Assembly: GCA_003222895.1 (NCBI GenBank)
Contig: QHXI01000094.1
Coordinates: 1-64,000, forward strand
Length of the DNA: 64,000 nt
Direction: 5' to 3'
From: Acidobacteriota bacterium
GTDB lineage: Bacteria > Acidobacteriota > Blastocatellia > Pyrinomonadales > Pyrinomonadaceae
In this document: positions 1-8,298 of the stretch, in pieces
Position numbering within the stretch: the first letter of the stretch is position 1
How the letters are laid out: every line of letters starts with the position of its first letter
The notes under the pieces: generated by a model
Database searches by the model: none
What the model saw: the letters and a program-made list of their open reading frames with translations, nothing else
What the model was told of the DNA's origin: nothing
Program-made: the position numbers and the translations under genes

Positions 1-167
1 CGCTGCTTCGTTTGATCTTGCAAAGACCGCAGGACTTTCCGGAGATCACGCGCGGCTTGGAATCGCAAAGGACGACGGAGCGCGCGTTCAATCAACTCGA
101 TCTGAACGGCGACGGCCGAGTGTCCTTTACCGATCTCAATAATTACAGCGGCGTGGCGCTGATGTGA
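1..167 (+). CDS. C-terminal end of a protein with an EF-hand-like calcium site (partial)
   Basis: Only the last 54 codons are in the window; the gene enters from the left edge. The visible part ends with an acidic loop DLNGDGRVSFTD followed by LNNYSG, which fits the DxNxDG calcium-binding loop of EF-hand or dockerin-like repeats. The rest cannot be judged. Its stop codon TGA overlaps the GTG start of the next gene (sequence GTGA), so the two are probably co-transcribed and translationally coupled. Function beyond calcium binding is not inferable. Confidence 0.6.
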   Translation, partial: LLRLILQRPQDFPEITRGLESQRTTERAFNQLDLNGDGRVSFTDLNNYSGVALM

Positions 168-766
168 TTAACCCATTCATCGCGATCATCGATCAGGAAA
201 TGCAACTGGGAGCGGGCGGCGAAGATGTCGGCGCGCTGCCCGGCGTGACTCTCGAAATGCTTGAAGTAAACCCGGGGCCAATTAATGCACGGGTGTCCGG
301 CCTGAGCCAGTTCATCAACCCGGGGCCGAACCAGGATCCAGCCTCGAACCCAGGCCCGCAGCAGGTACCGGCGGTGCAGCTCGCCGGATTCGCCGATGGC
401 AGCGTGCGCACCGTCCAGGGAAATGATCAAGAGAATTCGCGCGGAAACAATACGTGGACAGGCGGAACGTTCTTTAGCAATCTGAGTCCGCCTGATGCCG
501 CCACAAACAATGCGTGGGGCGGAACTCTGACGCTAACCGATCAGGCCGGCAACTCGCTCAACGGAATTCTAATTGGTCTGTTGCAGCCGTCGGTAACGAA
601 CGCGCAGCGCAGCTTTCTTGCGATCATTATTGTTGCGCACAGTGTGGGTGACTGGAACGGTATCAGCGGCAACGGCGACGCGACGATCAATTGGGCGGAC
701 CAAACCTTCAATGGACCATTTAGCGCGAAGCTGCGCATCACTCCGCCGGTGCAGCGAAAGGAATGA
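164..766 (+). CDS. Hypothetical protein with three NPGP motifs
   Basis: A 200-residue protein of unknown function. It can start at GTG 164, overlapping the upstream stop by two bases, or at ATG 200; I prefer 164 because of the overlap. No signal peptide or membrane segment is evident. Residues 40-75 are rich in proline, glycine and asparagine and carry NPGP three times. The C-terminal half alternates polar and hydrophobic residues (GGTLTLTDQAGNSLNGILIG), suggesting a beta-sandwich. The upstream neighbour carries a calcium-site motif, so both may belong to one surface or secreted module. I do not recognise the family. Confidence 0.55.
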   Translation: MINPFIAIIDQEMQLGAGGEDVGALPGVTLEMLEVNPGPINARVSGLSQFINPGPNQDPASNPGPQQVPAVQLAGFADGSVRTVQGNDQENSRGNNTWTGGTFFSNLSPPDAATNNAWGGTLTLTDQAGNSLNGILIGLLQPSVTNAQRSFLAIIIVAHSVGDWNGISGNGDATINWADQTFNGPFSAKLRITPPVQRKE

Positions 767-797
767 CGATCGCGAGACAAACGCTGGACTTTGTTTA

Positions 798-849
798 GAC
801 CGCGGAACTTGTCCGCTGTTCGCAAGAGGGCCGGACAAGTCCGGCGGCT
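798..849. repeat. Imperfect inverted repeat, possible terminator
   Basis: Two 18-base arms (798-815 and 832-849) form an imperfect hairpin around the shared core ACTTGTCCG/CGGACAAGT, with a 16-base loop. It lies between the genes ending at 766 and starting at 890. It may terminate the upstream transcript, but there is no T run directly after the stem. It could also be a dispersed palindromic element like others in this window. Confidence 0.6.
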
Positions 850-889
850 AATAAACTCTTTTGAATTTTCAAAGTAAGGAGATCTCGTC

Positions 890-1417
890 ATGAAAAAACT
901 AATCGCAACGACATTCGCAGTTTTGGTTTTGAGTAGTACAAGTTTCGCGACCGGCGGAATCTGGATCACGATCTCGGGAAACCAGGGACAAACCAGTACA
1001 CAGGCCGAAGAGTTTCGCTACAGTCAATCGCCGCGCGATCTCGCCGGCGGATCGTCAAGCATGGCTGCCGTGAACGCGGGCACGAGTGCGCGAGGCGCGG
1101 GCGGGGGACGAGCAGCAATGCGGCGCACAAACGATCCGGTCGTGATCGTTAAGCCTATAGATGAAAGCTCGAGCTTTTTTGTGAACGCTGCTGCCAACGG
1201 CGCAACGTTTACTTACGTGAGATTCGAGTTCAAACGCACGGTCGGAACTCGCACCGAGGTCTATCAAACGGTGACTCTAACTAATGCGACAGTTTCGTCC
1301 GTGAGAGAGATTAATGGAAACGGCGGACGGCCGATGCAGGAAATCTCGTTCACGTTTCAGAAGATCGAATACGAAAACAAAGATGGCGCAGCGGCCGCTC
1401 CCGGAAGTTGGAACTAG
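890..1417 (+). CDS. Hypothetical exported protein
   Basis: A 175-residue protein with a clear signal peptide (MKKLIATTFAVLVLSSTSFA, probable cleavage after Ala20). ATG 890 is preceded by AAGGAG at a good distance, which supports the start. The mature part is rich in Gly, Ala, Thr and Ser and has no cysteines. Segments such as FVNAAANGATFTYVRFEF suggest beta structure. The next gene starts two bases after the stop, so the two form an operon. I do not recognise the family; an extracytoplasmic location is the only firm inference. Confidence 0.65.
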   Translation: MKKLIATTFAVLVLSSTSFATGGIWITISGNQGQTSTQAEEFRYSQSPRDLAGGSSSMAAVNAGTSARGAGGGRAAMRRTNDPVVIVKPIDESSSFFVNAAANGATFTYVRFEFKRTVGTRTEVYQTVTLTNATVSSVREINGNGGRPMQEISFTFQKIEYENKDGAAAAPGSWN

Positions 1418-1419
1418 TT

Positions 1420-1953
1420 ATGAAAAGGAAAATCCCAGTGAACCGCGCTCTGATTGTTGTTTTGCCGGCACTCGTTTTGTCGGCGTGTCTGCGCTCGTCA
1501 ACAACTCGATCGGGCAACGAGCCGACATCGACAAATAAAACGGGCAGCGGCTCATCGTACGCCGTCGCTGTCGCTAAGCTGACCGACGCGTGTACGCTCA
1601 TGCCGACGGACTATGTTCAGAAACTCGTTCCCGGTGCGTACGCTCCGACGACAGAGCGCTACCCGCTGAGATGCACGGTTCGAAACGACAAGTCTGCGCT
1701 GGAGATTACCTTCGACAATGGGCCGGACGAACCGATCAAAGGTGCTGACTCACTCGCAGGCCTTGCGAAAGCCGCCTATCTTGAGCGGCTAGATCCTGTT
1801 TCTAAGGGTGACGTCTATCTCACCGTGATTCTCGGCAGAGATGAAAAAGATTTCAACCACAACCTGCACGTCGAAGTTGCCGGCCACGACGGCAAGGATC
1901 ATAAAGACGACGCGATCGCGATTGCGCGCGACGTCCTTGCGCATTTGAAGTAA
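1420..1953 (+). CDS. Predicted lipoprotein
   Basis: 177 residues starting at ATG 1420, two bases after the preceding stop. The N-terminus is basic, then hydrophobic, and ends in a lipobox (VLSAC), so Cys25 is expected to be lipidated. A Ser/Thr-rich linker follows. The folded part begins near ACTLMPTDYVQKLV and ends in an acidic, helical segment. The opening cysteine and layout resemble the DUF3558 lipoprotein type, but this is only a visual similarity. The gene sits in an operon with the exported protein upstream, so both probably act in the envelope. Confidence 0.6.
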   Translation: MKRKIPVNRALIVVLPALVLSACLRSSTTRSGNEPTSTNKTGSGSSYAVAVAKLTDACTLMPTDYVQKLVPGAYAPTTERYPLRCTVRNDKSALEITFDNGPDEPIKGADSLAGLAKAAYLERLDPVSKGDVYLTVILGRDEKDFNHNLHVEVAGHDGKDHKDDAIAIARDVLAHLK

Positions 1954-2027
1954 CTAACCGCACCCTGCGCAGCGTTGACATTAGAGTTGAGACGCCGATA
2001 ACGTAAGAGGCGATTAGCTTTAATGAC

Positions 2028-2495
2028 GTGATCCCAATTACTCGCCTGAACCACGCCGTACTCTTCGTTCGAGAACTCGATCGCACGATCGAGTTTTATC
2101 GGCGCGCATTCGGCTTTGAAGTCATTTCAGGGACACCCGGCAAAGCCGCCTTCCTGCGCGCGGAAAATTCTACCAATCACCACGACCTCGGGCTGTTCGC
2201 GACGCCGTCCACATCGCGACCGCCGCTTGGTTCGCCGGGTCTGTATCATCTTGCCTGGGAAGTCCCGACGATTGAAGATCTCGCGGCTGCCCGTGCGACG
2301 CTCGCTGATCTCGGCGCATTGATCGGCGAAAGCGATCACGGCGCGACAAAATCCCTTTACGGAAAAGATCCGGACGGAAACGAGTTTGAAGTGATGTGGC
2401 TGGTCCCGCGCGATCTGTGGGGCGAGCACGAAACCGCCGCAGTTATTGAACGGCTCGATCTTGAACGGGAGCTAAGGCGCTACGGCGGCAGATAG
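2028..2495 (+). CDS. VOC (glyoxalase/dioxygenase) superfamily protein
   Basis: 155 residues, GTG start at 2028; the nearby ATG at 2023 hits a stop at once. The sequence follows the vicinal-oxygen-chelate fold: an opening strand LNHAVLFVRELDRTIEFYRR, a second half starting LYHLAWEV, and a closing strand DPDGNEFEVMW. His9, the His in LYHLAWEV and the Glu in NEFEVMW are the likely metal ligands. Family members include glyoxalase I, extradiol dioxygenases and fosfomycin resistance enzymes; the substrate cannot be told from sequence alone. The gene stands alone between the lipoprotein gene and the DUF4388 gene. Confidence 0.85.
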   Translation: MIPITRLNHAVLFVRELDRTIEFYRRAFGFEVISGTPGKAAFLRAENSTNHHDLGLFATPSTSRPPLGSPGLYHLAWEVPTIEDLAAARATLADLGALIGESDHGATKSLYGKDPDGNEFEVMWLVPRDLWGEHETAAVIERLDLERELRRYGGR

Positions 2496-2620
2496 CTCTT
2501 GAATCCCTTACGTCCAAACAGGTAATCTGTTTTAGGAATCACCATCTGGAGTTTTTACTTGTCCTGCTTTTCGCACCCGGTTAGCCTCCTCGTTCAGATG
2601 AATTCGTTTCCTTCCGGCCG

Positions 2621-3427
2621 ATGAGTATTCACGGAACCCTTAAAACAATGAACGTCTCTGACCTGCTGCAGTTCCTGGCGGCAGGGCGCAAGACAGGCAC
2701 ACTCAAAATTGGACGCGGCAGTATCTTCAAGCAGATCTATCTCGAGAACGGATCGATCGTCGGCTCGAGTTCAAACGATCCGAAAGAATTTCTCGGCCAG
2801 TATCTCTTGCATTACGGAAAAGTCACTGAGGACCAGTTGCAGAGTGCGATGGATATTCAGCGCCAGTCGGGCGGGAGACTCGGCGTGATCCTCTCCTCGC
2901 GCGGATTCATTAGCCAGAAAGAGGTGATGGAATCTCTGCGCACGCGAACGCTGGAGATCATCTACGACCTTTTCATTTGGGAAGAAGCCGACTTTGAATT
3001 CTTTGACAGCGATCCGCTGCCTGACGATCTGATCCGCATTCAAGTCGATGCGACGTCGGTGATCATGGACGGCATTTATCGCATCGACGAGTGGTCGCGC
3101 TACCGCCGGGTCATTCCATCAGATCGCACCTTCTTTGAACTCAACCCGGGATGGACCAAATCACTTCCAGACAGCAAGGAAGTTCGCGAAGTTCTGTATC
3201 ACGTCGAGAGGCGAATGACCGCCGCCGAGATTTGCTACAACATGCACACATCGTTGTTTCACGCGTGCGCGGTGTTATTCGATCTGATTGAGAAAGGCGT
3301 GATCAAAGTTGCGGGTGAAGTAGCGGTTGTTGAAGTCCCGGATCTGTTAGCCTTGAAACTGCCGCAGAGCGTGCCCGAGTTGCTAACGAGGGCCCGGGCC
3401 GAGCTCAAAGAGAATAACGATCCATAA
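2621..3427 (+). CDS. DUF4388 (PATAN-like) protein, 3' end apparently frameshifted
   Basis: 268 residues. The N-terminus (MSIHGTLKTMNVSDLLQFLA, then GRKTGTLKIG) is the DUF4388/PATAN domain seen in proteins tied to gliding, polarity and two-component signalling. A helical segment (LLHYGKVTEDQLQSAM, LGVILSSRGFISQKEV) follows, resembling the domain found in GspE/MshE N-termini. A winged-helix-like part ends near residue 250. The frame closes at 3427, but a neighbouring frame continues the same kind of sequence to 3638 with no start codon of its own. The annotated end is therefore probably artificial. A regulatory or scaffold role is inferred from the family. Confidence 0.75.
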   Translation: MSIHGTLKTMNVSDLLQFLAAGRKTGTLKIGRGSIFKQIYLENGSIVGSSSNDPKEFLGQYLLHYGKVTEDQLQSAMDIQRQSGGRLGVILSSRGFISQKEVMESLRTRTLEIIYDLFIWEEADFEFFDSDPLPDDLIRIQVDATSVIMDGIYRIDEWSRYRRVIPSDRTFFELNPGWTKSLPDSKEVREVLYHVERRMTAAEICYNMHTSLFHACAVLFDLIEKGVIKVAGEVAVVEVPDLLALKLPQSVPELLTRARAELKENNDP

Positions 3428-3638
3428 GAACGGAGTTTCACCCCATTCAGTCCCGAAACTACTTCAAAGCCTGGAGCAACTCGAGCACGAGACACTCCTG
3501 CCACAGGAAGGTTTCGTCCTTTCCCGGATCAATGGGGAATTAGACGTGGCCTCGATCATGTCCGTCTGTCCGTTTCGCGAAGCAGACAGTCTCAGGATGA
3601 TCAAAAAACTGGCGGATAGCGGCATCATCGGATTCTAG
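3428..3638 (+). pseudogene. Out-of-frame C-terminal continuation of the DUF4388 gene
   Basis: In the +1 frame relative to the DUF4388 gene, open from 3387 to the TAG at 3636-3638, the DNA reads KLLQSLEQLEHETLLPQEGF and then LSRINGELDVASI, ending in MIKKLADSGIIGF. This resembles a winged-helix domain and parallels the preceding segment ending LFDLIEKGVIKV. The frame has no ATG, GTG or TTG before it overlaps the main gene, so it is best read as the displaced C-terminus. Removing one base around 3387-3427, for example one C of the pair at 3423-3424, would join the two. Confidence 0.6.
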
Positions 3639-3646
3639 TTCGTAAA

Positions 3647-3704
3647 GTCAGAAGCCCGGCCGACCCGTAACAAACAAGCCCTTACCTACGCGCGGGCTTC
3701 TGAC
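3647..3704. terminator. Inverted repeat between convergent genes, probable bidirectional terminator
   Basis: A perfect 12-base inverted repeat (GTCAGAAGCCCG at 3647-3658, its complement at 3693-3704) surrounds a 34-base loop. It sits exactly between the convergent DUF4388 gene and the beta-barrel gene. There is no T run, so termination is inferred from position and stem strength. Confidence 0.5.
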
Positions 3705-3715
3705 ACGAGGCGAAT

Positions 3716-4477
3716 TCAGTGAATCACGATCCCGACGCCGATCGTGAAGTTGTTTGAGGTCTTTCCGGTAAAGTTCACCGGATTGAACGGACCCGAAATG
3801 CTCTGCGCGCGACGATTGCCGGCGAAAACAGGGTTGTAGTCGATCTGAATCACGCGAATGTCGATTCGCTTGCCGGCGCGAATGTCTAAGCCCCCGCCGA
3901 GCTTCATCGCAAAACTCGTTTCACGATCTTCGATCACGAAATTCGACGCCGGAAATAGATCGAGGGTTTGCGCCTGCCGATTTGTATATCGAGCAAAGCC
4001 AACCAACGCGTGCGCGAAGGGCTTGAAACGCTTCGAGGCGCGGTTGTCCTTGATCTGAATTCCACCGAGCACGTTGTAAAGCCGCTCGTCGTTGGAAATC
4101 GTTTGCGTCACTCCGGGCGGTGTGAACTTATCGACGTATGTCTGTGACTTAAAGTGCGCAGTAAAGTCGCCCGCGACGCCCACGTATTTGCTGACGTTGT
4201 AGGCGACCGCGCCTTCGACGCCGTTGAAATTCCGGCGCGTGCAAAGGAACTTCTGAAAGTTCGGCCCGAGCATGTCGCCGGTTGCGGTGCTGCAAAGATT
4301 CGTGAAGGTCTGCGTGCTGCCGAATCCGGTAAAGCTCGCGCTGTTTACATTGGACTCAAAGCGGCCCAACGAGTAACCGCCATAGATGTCCCATTTGTGG
4401 TAGTCGTTCGAACCTTGCGCCAGACCCACTGAAGCTGAGGCGAGGACGAAAAGTGATAACAGAAAAAATTTCTTCAT
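3716..4477 (-). CDS. Outer membrane beta-barrel protein
   Basis: 253 residues with a signal peptide (MKKFFLLSLFVLASASVGLA, cleavage near AQG). The mature part is a run of amphipathic strands with alternating hydrophobic residues: WDIYGGYSLGRFESN near the start, VAYNVSKYVGVAGDFTAHF in the middle and NNFTIGVGIVIH at the end. This is typical of eight-stranded OmpA/OmpW-like barrels. One cysteine pair (near residues 60-80) may form a loop disulfide. It follows the small HTH gene on the same strand with a four-base gap, so the two share a transcript and the HTH protein may regulate it. Confidence 0.75.
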   Translation of the reverse strand: MKKFFLLSLFVLASASVGLAQGSNDYHKWDIYGGYSLGRFESNVNSASFTGFGSTQTFTNLCSTATGDMLGPNFQKFLCTRRNFNGVEGAVAYNVSKYVGVAGDFTAHFKSQTYVDKFTPPGVTQTISNDERLYNVLGGIQIKDNRASKRFKPFAHALVGFARYTNRQAQTLDLFPASNFVIEDRETSFAMKLGGGLDIRAGKRIDIRVIQIDYNPVFAGNRRAQSISGPFNPVNFTGKTSNNFTIGVGIVIH

Positions 4478-4481
4478 TACG

Positions 4482-4781
4482 TTAATCCTTTCTTTCTTCG
4501 TTTAGTAAGCGCGTCGTGCGCGTTTCCGTTTGTTGTCGAAGAGAGCGGACGCAGAACATCGTCTTTCCTTCGGCAGTCTCAATGAAATGAATCGCCCCTG
4601 TTTCGGCCAACTGAAAGATCGTCCGATGGCTCAAACCCGCGAGAGTCGACGCTTCATCAAGGCCTAACATCGTGACTTCAGCCTGACACGCTTCACACCA
4701 AAGCGTCGCGGCGGCCGCGTGTGAACCGCTGATAACCACAAGACGCTCTGTCTCGACCGTGATCGTTGCTTTTCGTTTCAT
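4482..4781 (-). CDS. Small helix-turn-helix protein with a CxxC motif
   Basis: 99 residues. Residues 28-36 contain WCEACQAEV, a possible zinc knuckle half-site. Residues 40-70 (DEASTLAGLSHRTIFQLAE) look like a MerR/excisionase-type helix-turn-helix, followed by a wing-like strand pair (IHFIETAEGKTMFCVRSL). Small proteins of this plan are usually DNA-binding. The stop codon lies four bases before the start of the beta-barrel gene, suggesting an operon. The exact family is not recognised, and the regulatory role is inference. Confidence 0.6.
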   Translation of the reverse strand: MKRKATITVETERLVVISGSHAAAATLWCEACQAEVTMLGLDEASTLAGLSHRTIFQLAETGAIHFIETAEGKTMFCVRSLRQQTETRTTRLLNEERKD

Positions 4782-4867
4782 GTCCCCCCGAGTTTTTTTC
4801 GCAGCACTTGCAATTGCAAACCGAAAGTCCGCGTCGCTCAGGCTATGTCGGGTGGTTTACCTGATCA

Positions 4868-5356
4868 CTACTTGCCGTTTCCGCGACAGTCGAATGACAC
4901 AAGGTGCTGATCAGTCGTCATGTTGCAGTTCTGCATCACGACCAAATCATCGAACGAGATGAACGTGTTAACTGCTGGACCGTTGCTGAGCAGCGGGACT
5001 TTGCCGCGATTCGTAAAGCTGAAGTTGCATGGGTCGGTGGCGACGAATTCGTCTTTGAATGTCGCGGTGCCGTGCCAGGTGATGCCGGTGTCTTCGCCGG
5101 TCGCGGTTACGTCCTGACGAATCTCGCACTTCTCGCTGAACGTACCGTTCGCCCGCTGCTGGTCATGACACGTCACGGTCGTCGTGTCATAGACGTCCAT
5201 CAATTCGTTCGTACACTCATTTGGGAAGACAAAAAATTCAGTCAACTGAACTTTGCTCGATTGATTTCGCGTCTGCGCGTCGCCGGTCGTGAGCAAGGGC
5301 GCAGCAGCGGCCGCCAAAACCAAAATAACGGTGAAAATGATCGTCAATCTCTTCAT
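4868..5356 (-). CDS. Hypothetical exported protein with cysteines
   Basis: 162 residues. It has a signal peptide (MKRLTIIFTVILVLAAAAAP, cleavage near TGDAQ) and a strong AGGAGG ribosome binding site 12 bases upstream of ATG 5356. The mature part has six cysteines (in NECTNE, VTCHD, KCEIR, PCNF, NCNM and DCRGNG), probably forming disulfides outside the cytoplasm. It has beta-strand character and no recognised catalytic motif. It stands alone and reads away from the divergent wHTH/TolB gene at 5505. Confidence 0.6.
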   Translation of the reverse strand: MKRLTIIFTVILVLAAAAAPLLTTGDAQTRNQSSKVQLTEFFVFPNECTNELMDVYDTTTVTCHDQQRANGTFSEKCEIRQDVTATGEDTGITWHGTATFKDEFVATDPCNFSFTNRGKVPLLSNGPAVNTFISFDDLVVMQNCNMTTDQHLVSFDCRGNGK

Positions 5357-5504
5357 GGCTTTTATGCCTCCTACTGAAAGATTTGTTCGTTCGAAACCTC
5401 TGTTCTAGAATGCTTCGGCGAACGCGCCGCATATTCGCGAATGCGCCAACTAAAAGTCTTCAACCGAACGCTCAATTAGTTCTCAACCGTTTCTCAATCG
5501 CCGG

Positions 5505-7718
5505 ATGAGCCAGGAAAACAGGCATTTTTTCGAGTTCGGGCCTTTTCAGATCGACACGCTGAACCGTCAGCTGTTGCGTGACGGCGAGGTTGTGCCTTTG
5601 AAGGCCAAGGCGGTCGACACGCTGCTGTTGCTAATGCAAAGTCGCGGCGACGTGGTCGAAAAGGATGAGCTGATGCAGCGCCTATGGCCGGACAGCTTCG
5701 TCGAGGAAGCGAATTTGACGCAGAACATTTACACGCTGCGAAAGGCGCTCGGCGAAGGCGATTACATCGAGACGATTCCCCGCCGCGGTTATCGTTTCGT
5801 CGCACCAGTCAAAGAAAAGGATGGCGCGCCGCAAGACGTCATCGTCATTAAGGAACGAACGAGCACGCGCGTCAGCTATGAAGAAGAGGACGATCGGGTC
5901 GCGGACGAAGCACGACTGATCGCTTCGGGAAATGTAATCGACGTCACGCCGGCCATGCGGCGGTTACCGACCGCGATTGGGCCACAGACTTCTCACCGCT
6001 GGTTATGGTTGAGTCTGGCTCTGCTTGTTCTGATCGTCGTTGCGGTCGGTGTCATCATGTGGCGGCGCAGCCGCGCGATCCCGTTCGAATCGGTGAAGCT
6101 CACAAAATTCACGACTACGGGCAAAGCAGTGAAAGCCGCGATTTCTCCCGACGGAAAATACATCGCCTTCGTTCTAAACGATTCAGGGGAACAGAGCGTC
6201 TGGATACGACAGGCAGTTACGGGCAAGGAATTACAAATTGTTCCGCCGAAGCGCACGGACATCTACGGTGTAACGTTTACTCGCGACGGGAATTACGTTT
6301 TTTACGTGAGCCAGGAACAGAATGTTTTGGCGATGCTCTATCAAGTGCCGAGTCTCGGTGGCGTTCCCGACAAACTTCTGGAAGACGTCGATTCGCCGGT
6401 GACATTTTCGCCGGACGGACGGCAAATGGCCTTCATCCGGTTTAGTCCCGGAAACGCTTCAATCGTGATTGCGAACATCGACGGCAGCGCGGAACGGACG
6501 CTCGTCACGACGCACACTTCGGATGCGATGAGGATTGGGCCTAACGGAGTCTTGCCGCCGTCGTGGTCGCCCGACGGCGCAATCATCGCTTGTCCAGTGA
6601 GCATTAACGCGGTTCAGTGGGATCAAACGATTTATGGTTTTCGAGCGAAGGACGGCGCCGGCGTACAGCTAACTAAGAATCACTGGCCGGCGCTAGGTCG
6701 AATTGAATGGACGCCGGATGGCAGCGGAATTCTGGCAACCATTATTGAAACTGAGACCAGCTCTGAACAACAGGTCTGGTTTGTTCCCTATCCGAAGGGC
6801 AACGCGCGCCGCATCACAAACGATCTGATCGATTATCGAGATCTGAGCATCACCGGCGACGCGCGCACCATTGTCACAATTCAATCTGAAAAGAAAGCGA
6901 ACATTTGGTTAGCGCCCGCGAACGATCTGGATCATCCCAAACAGTTCACCGCGACCAGCTACGATGGATTGAACGGCCTCTCTTGGGCTCCGGAGGGCAG
7001 GCTTGTGTATACGTCGGCAATTGCTGGAGAACAGAATCTCTGGATTACCGATCTCAACGGAGGCAGTCCTAAACAGCTCACTGCTCACGCGGGATTCAAC
7101 GAGCAGCCAGCCGTTTCTCCCGATGGCCGCTACATCGTCTTTCTTTCCAATCGCAATGGACAGGAACACCTGTGGCGAATCGATATCGACGGAAAGCATC
7201 CGATGGAGTTGACGCACGGCACGGGTGACGGGCGGCCAACTTTCGCTGCGGATGGCCACGCGGTGATTTTCAGATCATTGAACCCGTCTGGCCTGCTCCG
7301 CGTCAGCATCGACGGTGGTGACGCGGTGCGCTTGACCGAGAGAGGGTTTTTCGATCCCAACGTCTCGCCAGATGGCAAGGTGATTGCGTGTGGATATCGC
7401 CCCGCGCCTGCTGCAAAAAACCAGATTGCCATTCTTAGCATTGAGGGTGGTCAGCCAAAGTCAATTTGCGACTGGCCGGCCGAGTATGGGCGACTGCGTT
7501 GGATGCCCGATGGAAGCGCAATCGCGTACGCGGCGCGGCAAGCAGGCGTCGGGAATATTTGGATTCAACCGCTGGACGGGAGCGCCGCGAAACAGTTGAC
7601 GCACTGGAATCCGAATCCGATTTTTTCGTTCGATTGGTCGCGTGACGGTAAGTGGCTCGCTTATGCCAACGGCAGTTTGACGAGTGACGTGGTGTTGATT
7701 ACCGATACCCGCCGATGA
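5505..7718 (+). CDS. Winged-helix DNA-binding protein fused to a TolB-type beta-propeller (CadC/ToxR-like)
   Basis: 737 residues in three parts. Residues 8-101 are an OmpR/PhoB-type winged helix (FFEFGPFQIDTLNRQLLRDG, LWPDSFVEEANLTQNIYTLR, IETIPRRGYRFVAPV). Residues 166-186 are one membrane helix (WLWLSLALLVLIVVAVGVIM). From about residue 200 to the end run PD40/WD40-like propeller blades marked by SPDGKYIAFV, SPDGRQMAFI and SPDGRYIVFLS. The DNA-binding part is cytoplasmic and the propeller faces the periplasm, so it may sense an external cue and act on a promoter from the membrane. This architecture is common in Acidobacteriota. Target genes are unknown. Confidence 0.9.
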   Translation: MSQENRHFFEFGPFQIDTLNRQLLRDGEVVPLKAKAVDTLLLLMQSRGDVVEKDELMQRLWPDSFVEEANLTQNIYTLRKALGEGDYIETIPRRGYRFVAPVKEKDGAPQDVIVIKERTSTRVSYEEEDDRVADEARLIASGNVIDVTPAMRRLPTAIGPQTSHRWLWLSLALLVLIVVAVGVIMWRRSRAIPFESVKLTKFTTTGKAVKAAISPDGKYIAFVLNDSGEQSVWIRQAVTGKELQIVPPKRTDIYGVTFTRDGNYVFYVSQEQNVLAMLYQVPSLGGVPDKLLEDVDSPVTFSPDGRQMAFIRFSPGNASIVIANIDGSAERTLVTTHTSDAMRIGPNGVLPPSWSPDGAIIACPVSINAVQWDQTIYGFRAKDGAGVQLTKNHWPALGRIEWTPDGSGILATIIETETSSEQQVWFVPYPKGNARRITNDLIDYRDLSITGDARTIVTIQSEKKANIWLAPANDLDHPKQFTATSYDGLNGLSWAPEGRLVYTSAIAGEQNLWITDLNGGSPKQLTAHAGFNEQPAVSPDGRYIVFLSNRNGQEHLWRIDIDGKHPMELTHGTGDGRPTFAADGHAVIFRSLNPSGLLRVSIDGGDAVRLTERGFFDPNVSPDGKVIACGYRPAPAAKNQIAILSIEGGQPKSICDWPAEYGRLRWMPDGSAIAYAARQAGVGNIWIQPLDGSAAKQLTHWNPNPIFSFDWSRDGKWLAYANGSLTSDVVLITDTRR

Positions 7719-7763
7719 TCTCTTCAACTTTGAAACAGAGCTTCTGACAGAAGATTCGTTCCT

Positions 7764-8297
7764 ATGAAAAACCCGATACTCATCATTGTCTTAATCGCGA
7801 TCGGTTTTGTACTTACGCTTGAATCAACGCACCAATTCGCAGCTTCGCCTCAGCCAAACAATCCGCAGACAGGAACCCTCTGCGAAAAAGGCGAGCGCGT
7901 CATCTTCAGTTGTCCGGTGAAGCGACCCGCGAAAATTGTTTCGCTATGCGCTTCGAAAAATCTGACGAGTGAAACTGGTTACTTACAATATCGATTTGGC
8001 TTGCCGGGAAAGATTGAACTCGAGTTTCCTAAAGATCGAACCGGCACGCAACAGAAGTTTCAGTACACGCATTACTTTCGCGCGCAGTTTGATCTGACTG
8101 AGATTAGCTTTACCAACAACGGGTACGAATACCAGATCACCGACGATTACAACGGCGAAGAGAAGCCCGCGCAAACAAATCAAGGCGTCAGCGTGACCGC
8201 GCCCGGCAAACCGAAAGAAATCAGCTTCGTCTGCCGCACGAAACCAAAAGCTGATTACACGGATTTGCAGGCGGTGCTATCGAACGGAGGCAATTGA
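7764..8297 (+). CDS. Hypothetical exported cysteine-containing protein
   Basis: 177 residues with an N-terminal signal peptide or anchor (MKNPILIIVLIAIGFVLTL). The core has the pattern C-(8)-C, then IVSLCAS, then GYLQYRFGLPGKIELEFP, which I have seen in small periplasmic proteins of unknown role. Another cysteine lies near the end (SFVCRTK). Four cysteines suggest two disulfides. It follows the wHTH/propeller gene by 45 bases on the same strand and may share its transcript. It converges with the methyltransferase gene, leaving one base between the stops. No function is assigned. Confidence 0.6.
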   Translation: MKNPILIIVLIAIGFVLTLESTHQFAASPQPNNPQTGTLCEKGERVIFSCPVKRPAKIVSLCASKNLTSETGYLQYRFGLPGKIELEFPKDRTGTQQKFQYTHYFRAQFDLTEISFTNNGYEYQITDDYNGEEKPAQTNQGVSVTAPGKPKEISFVCRTKPKADYTDLQAVLSNGGN

Positions 8298-8298
8298 T

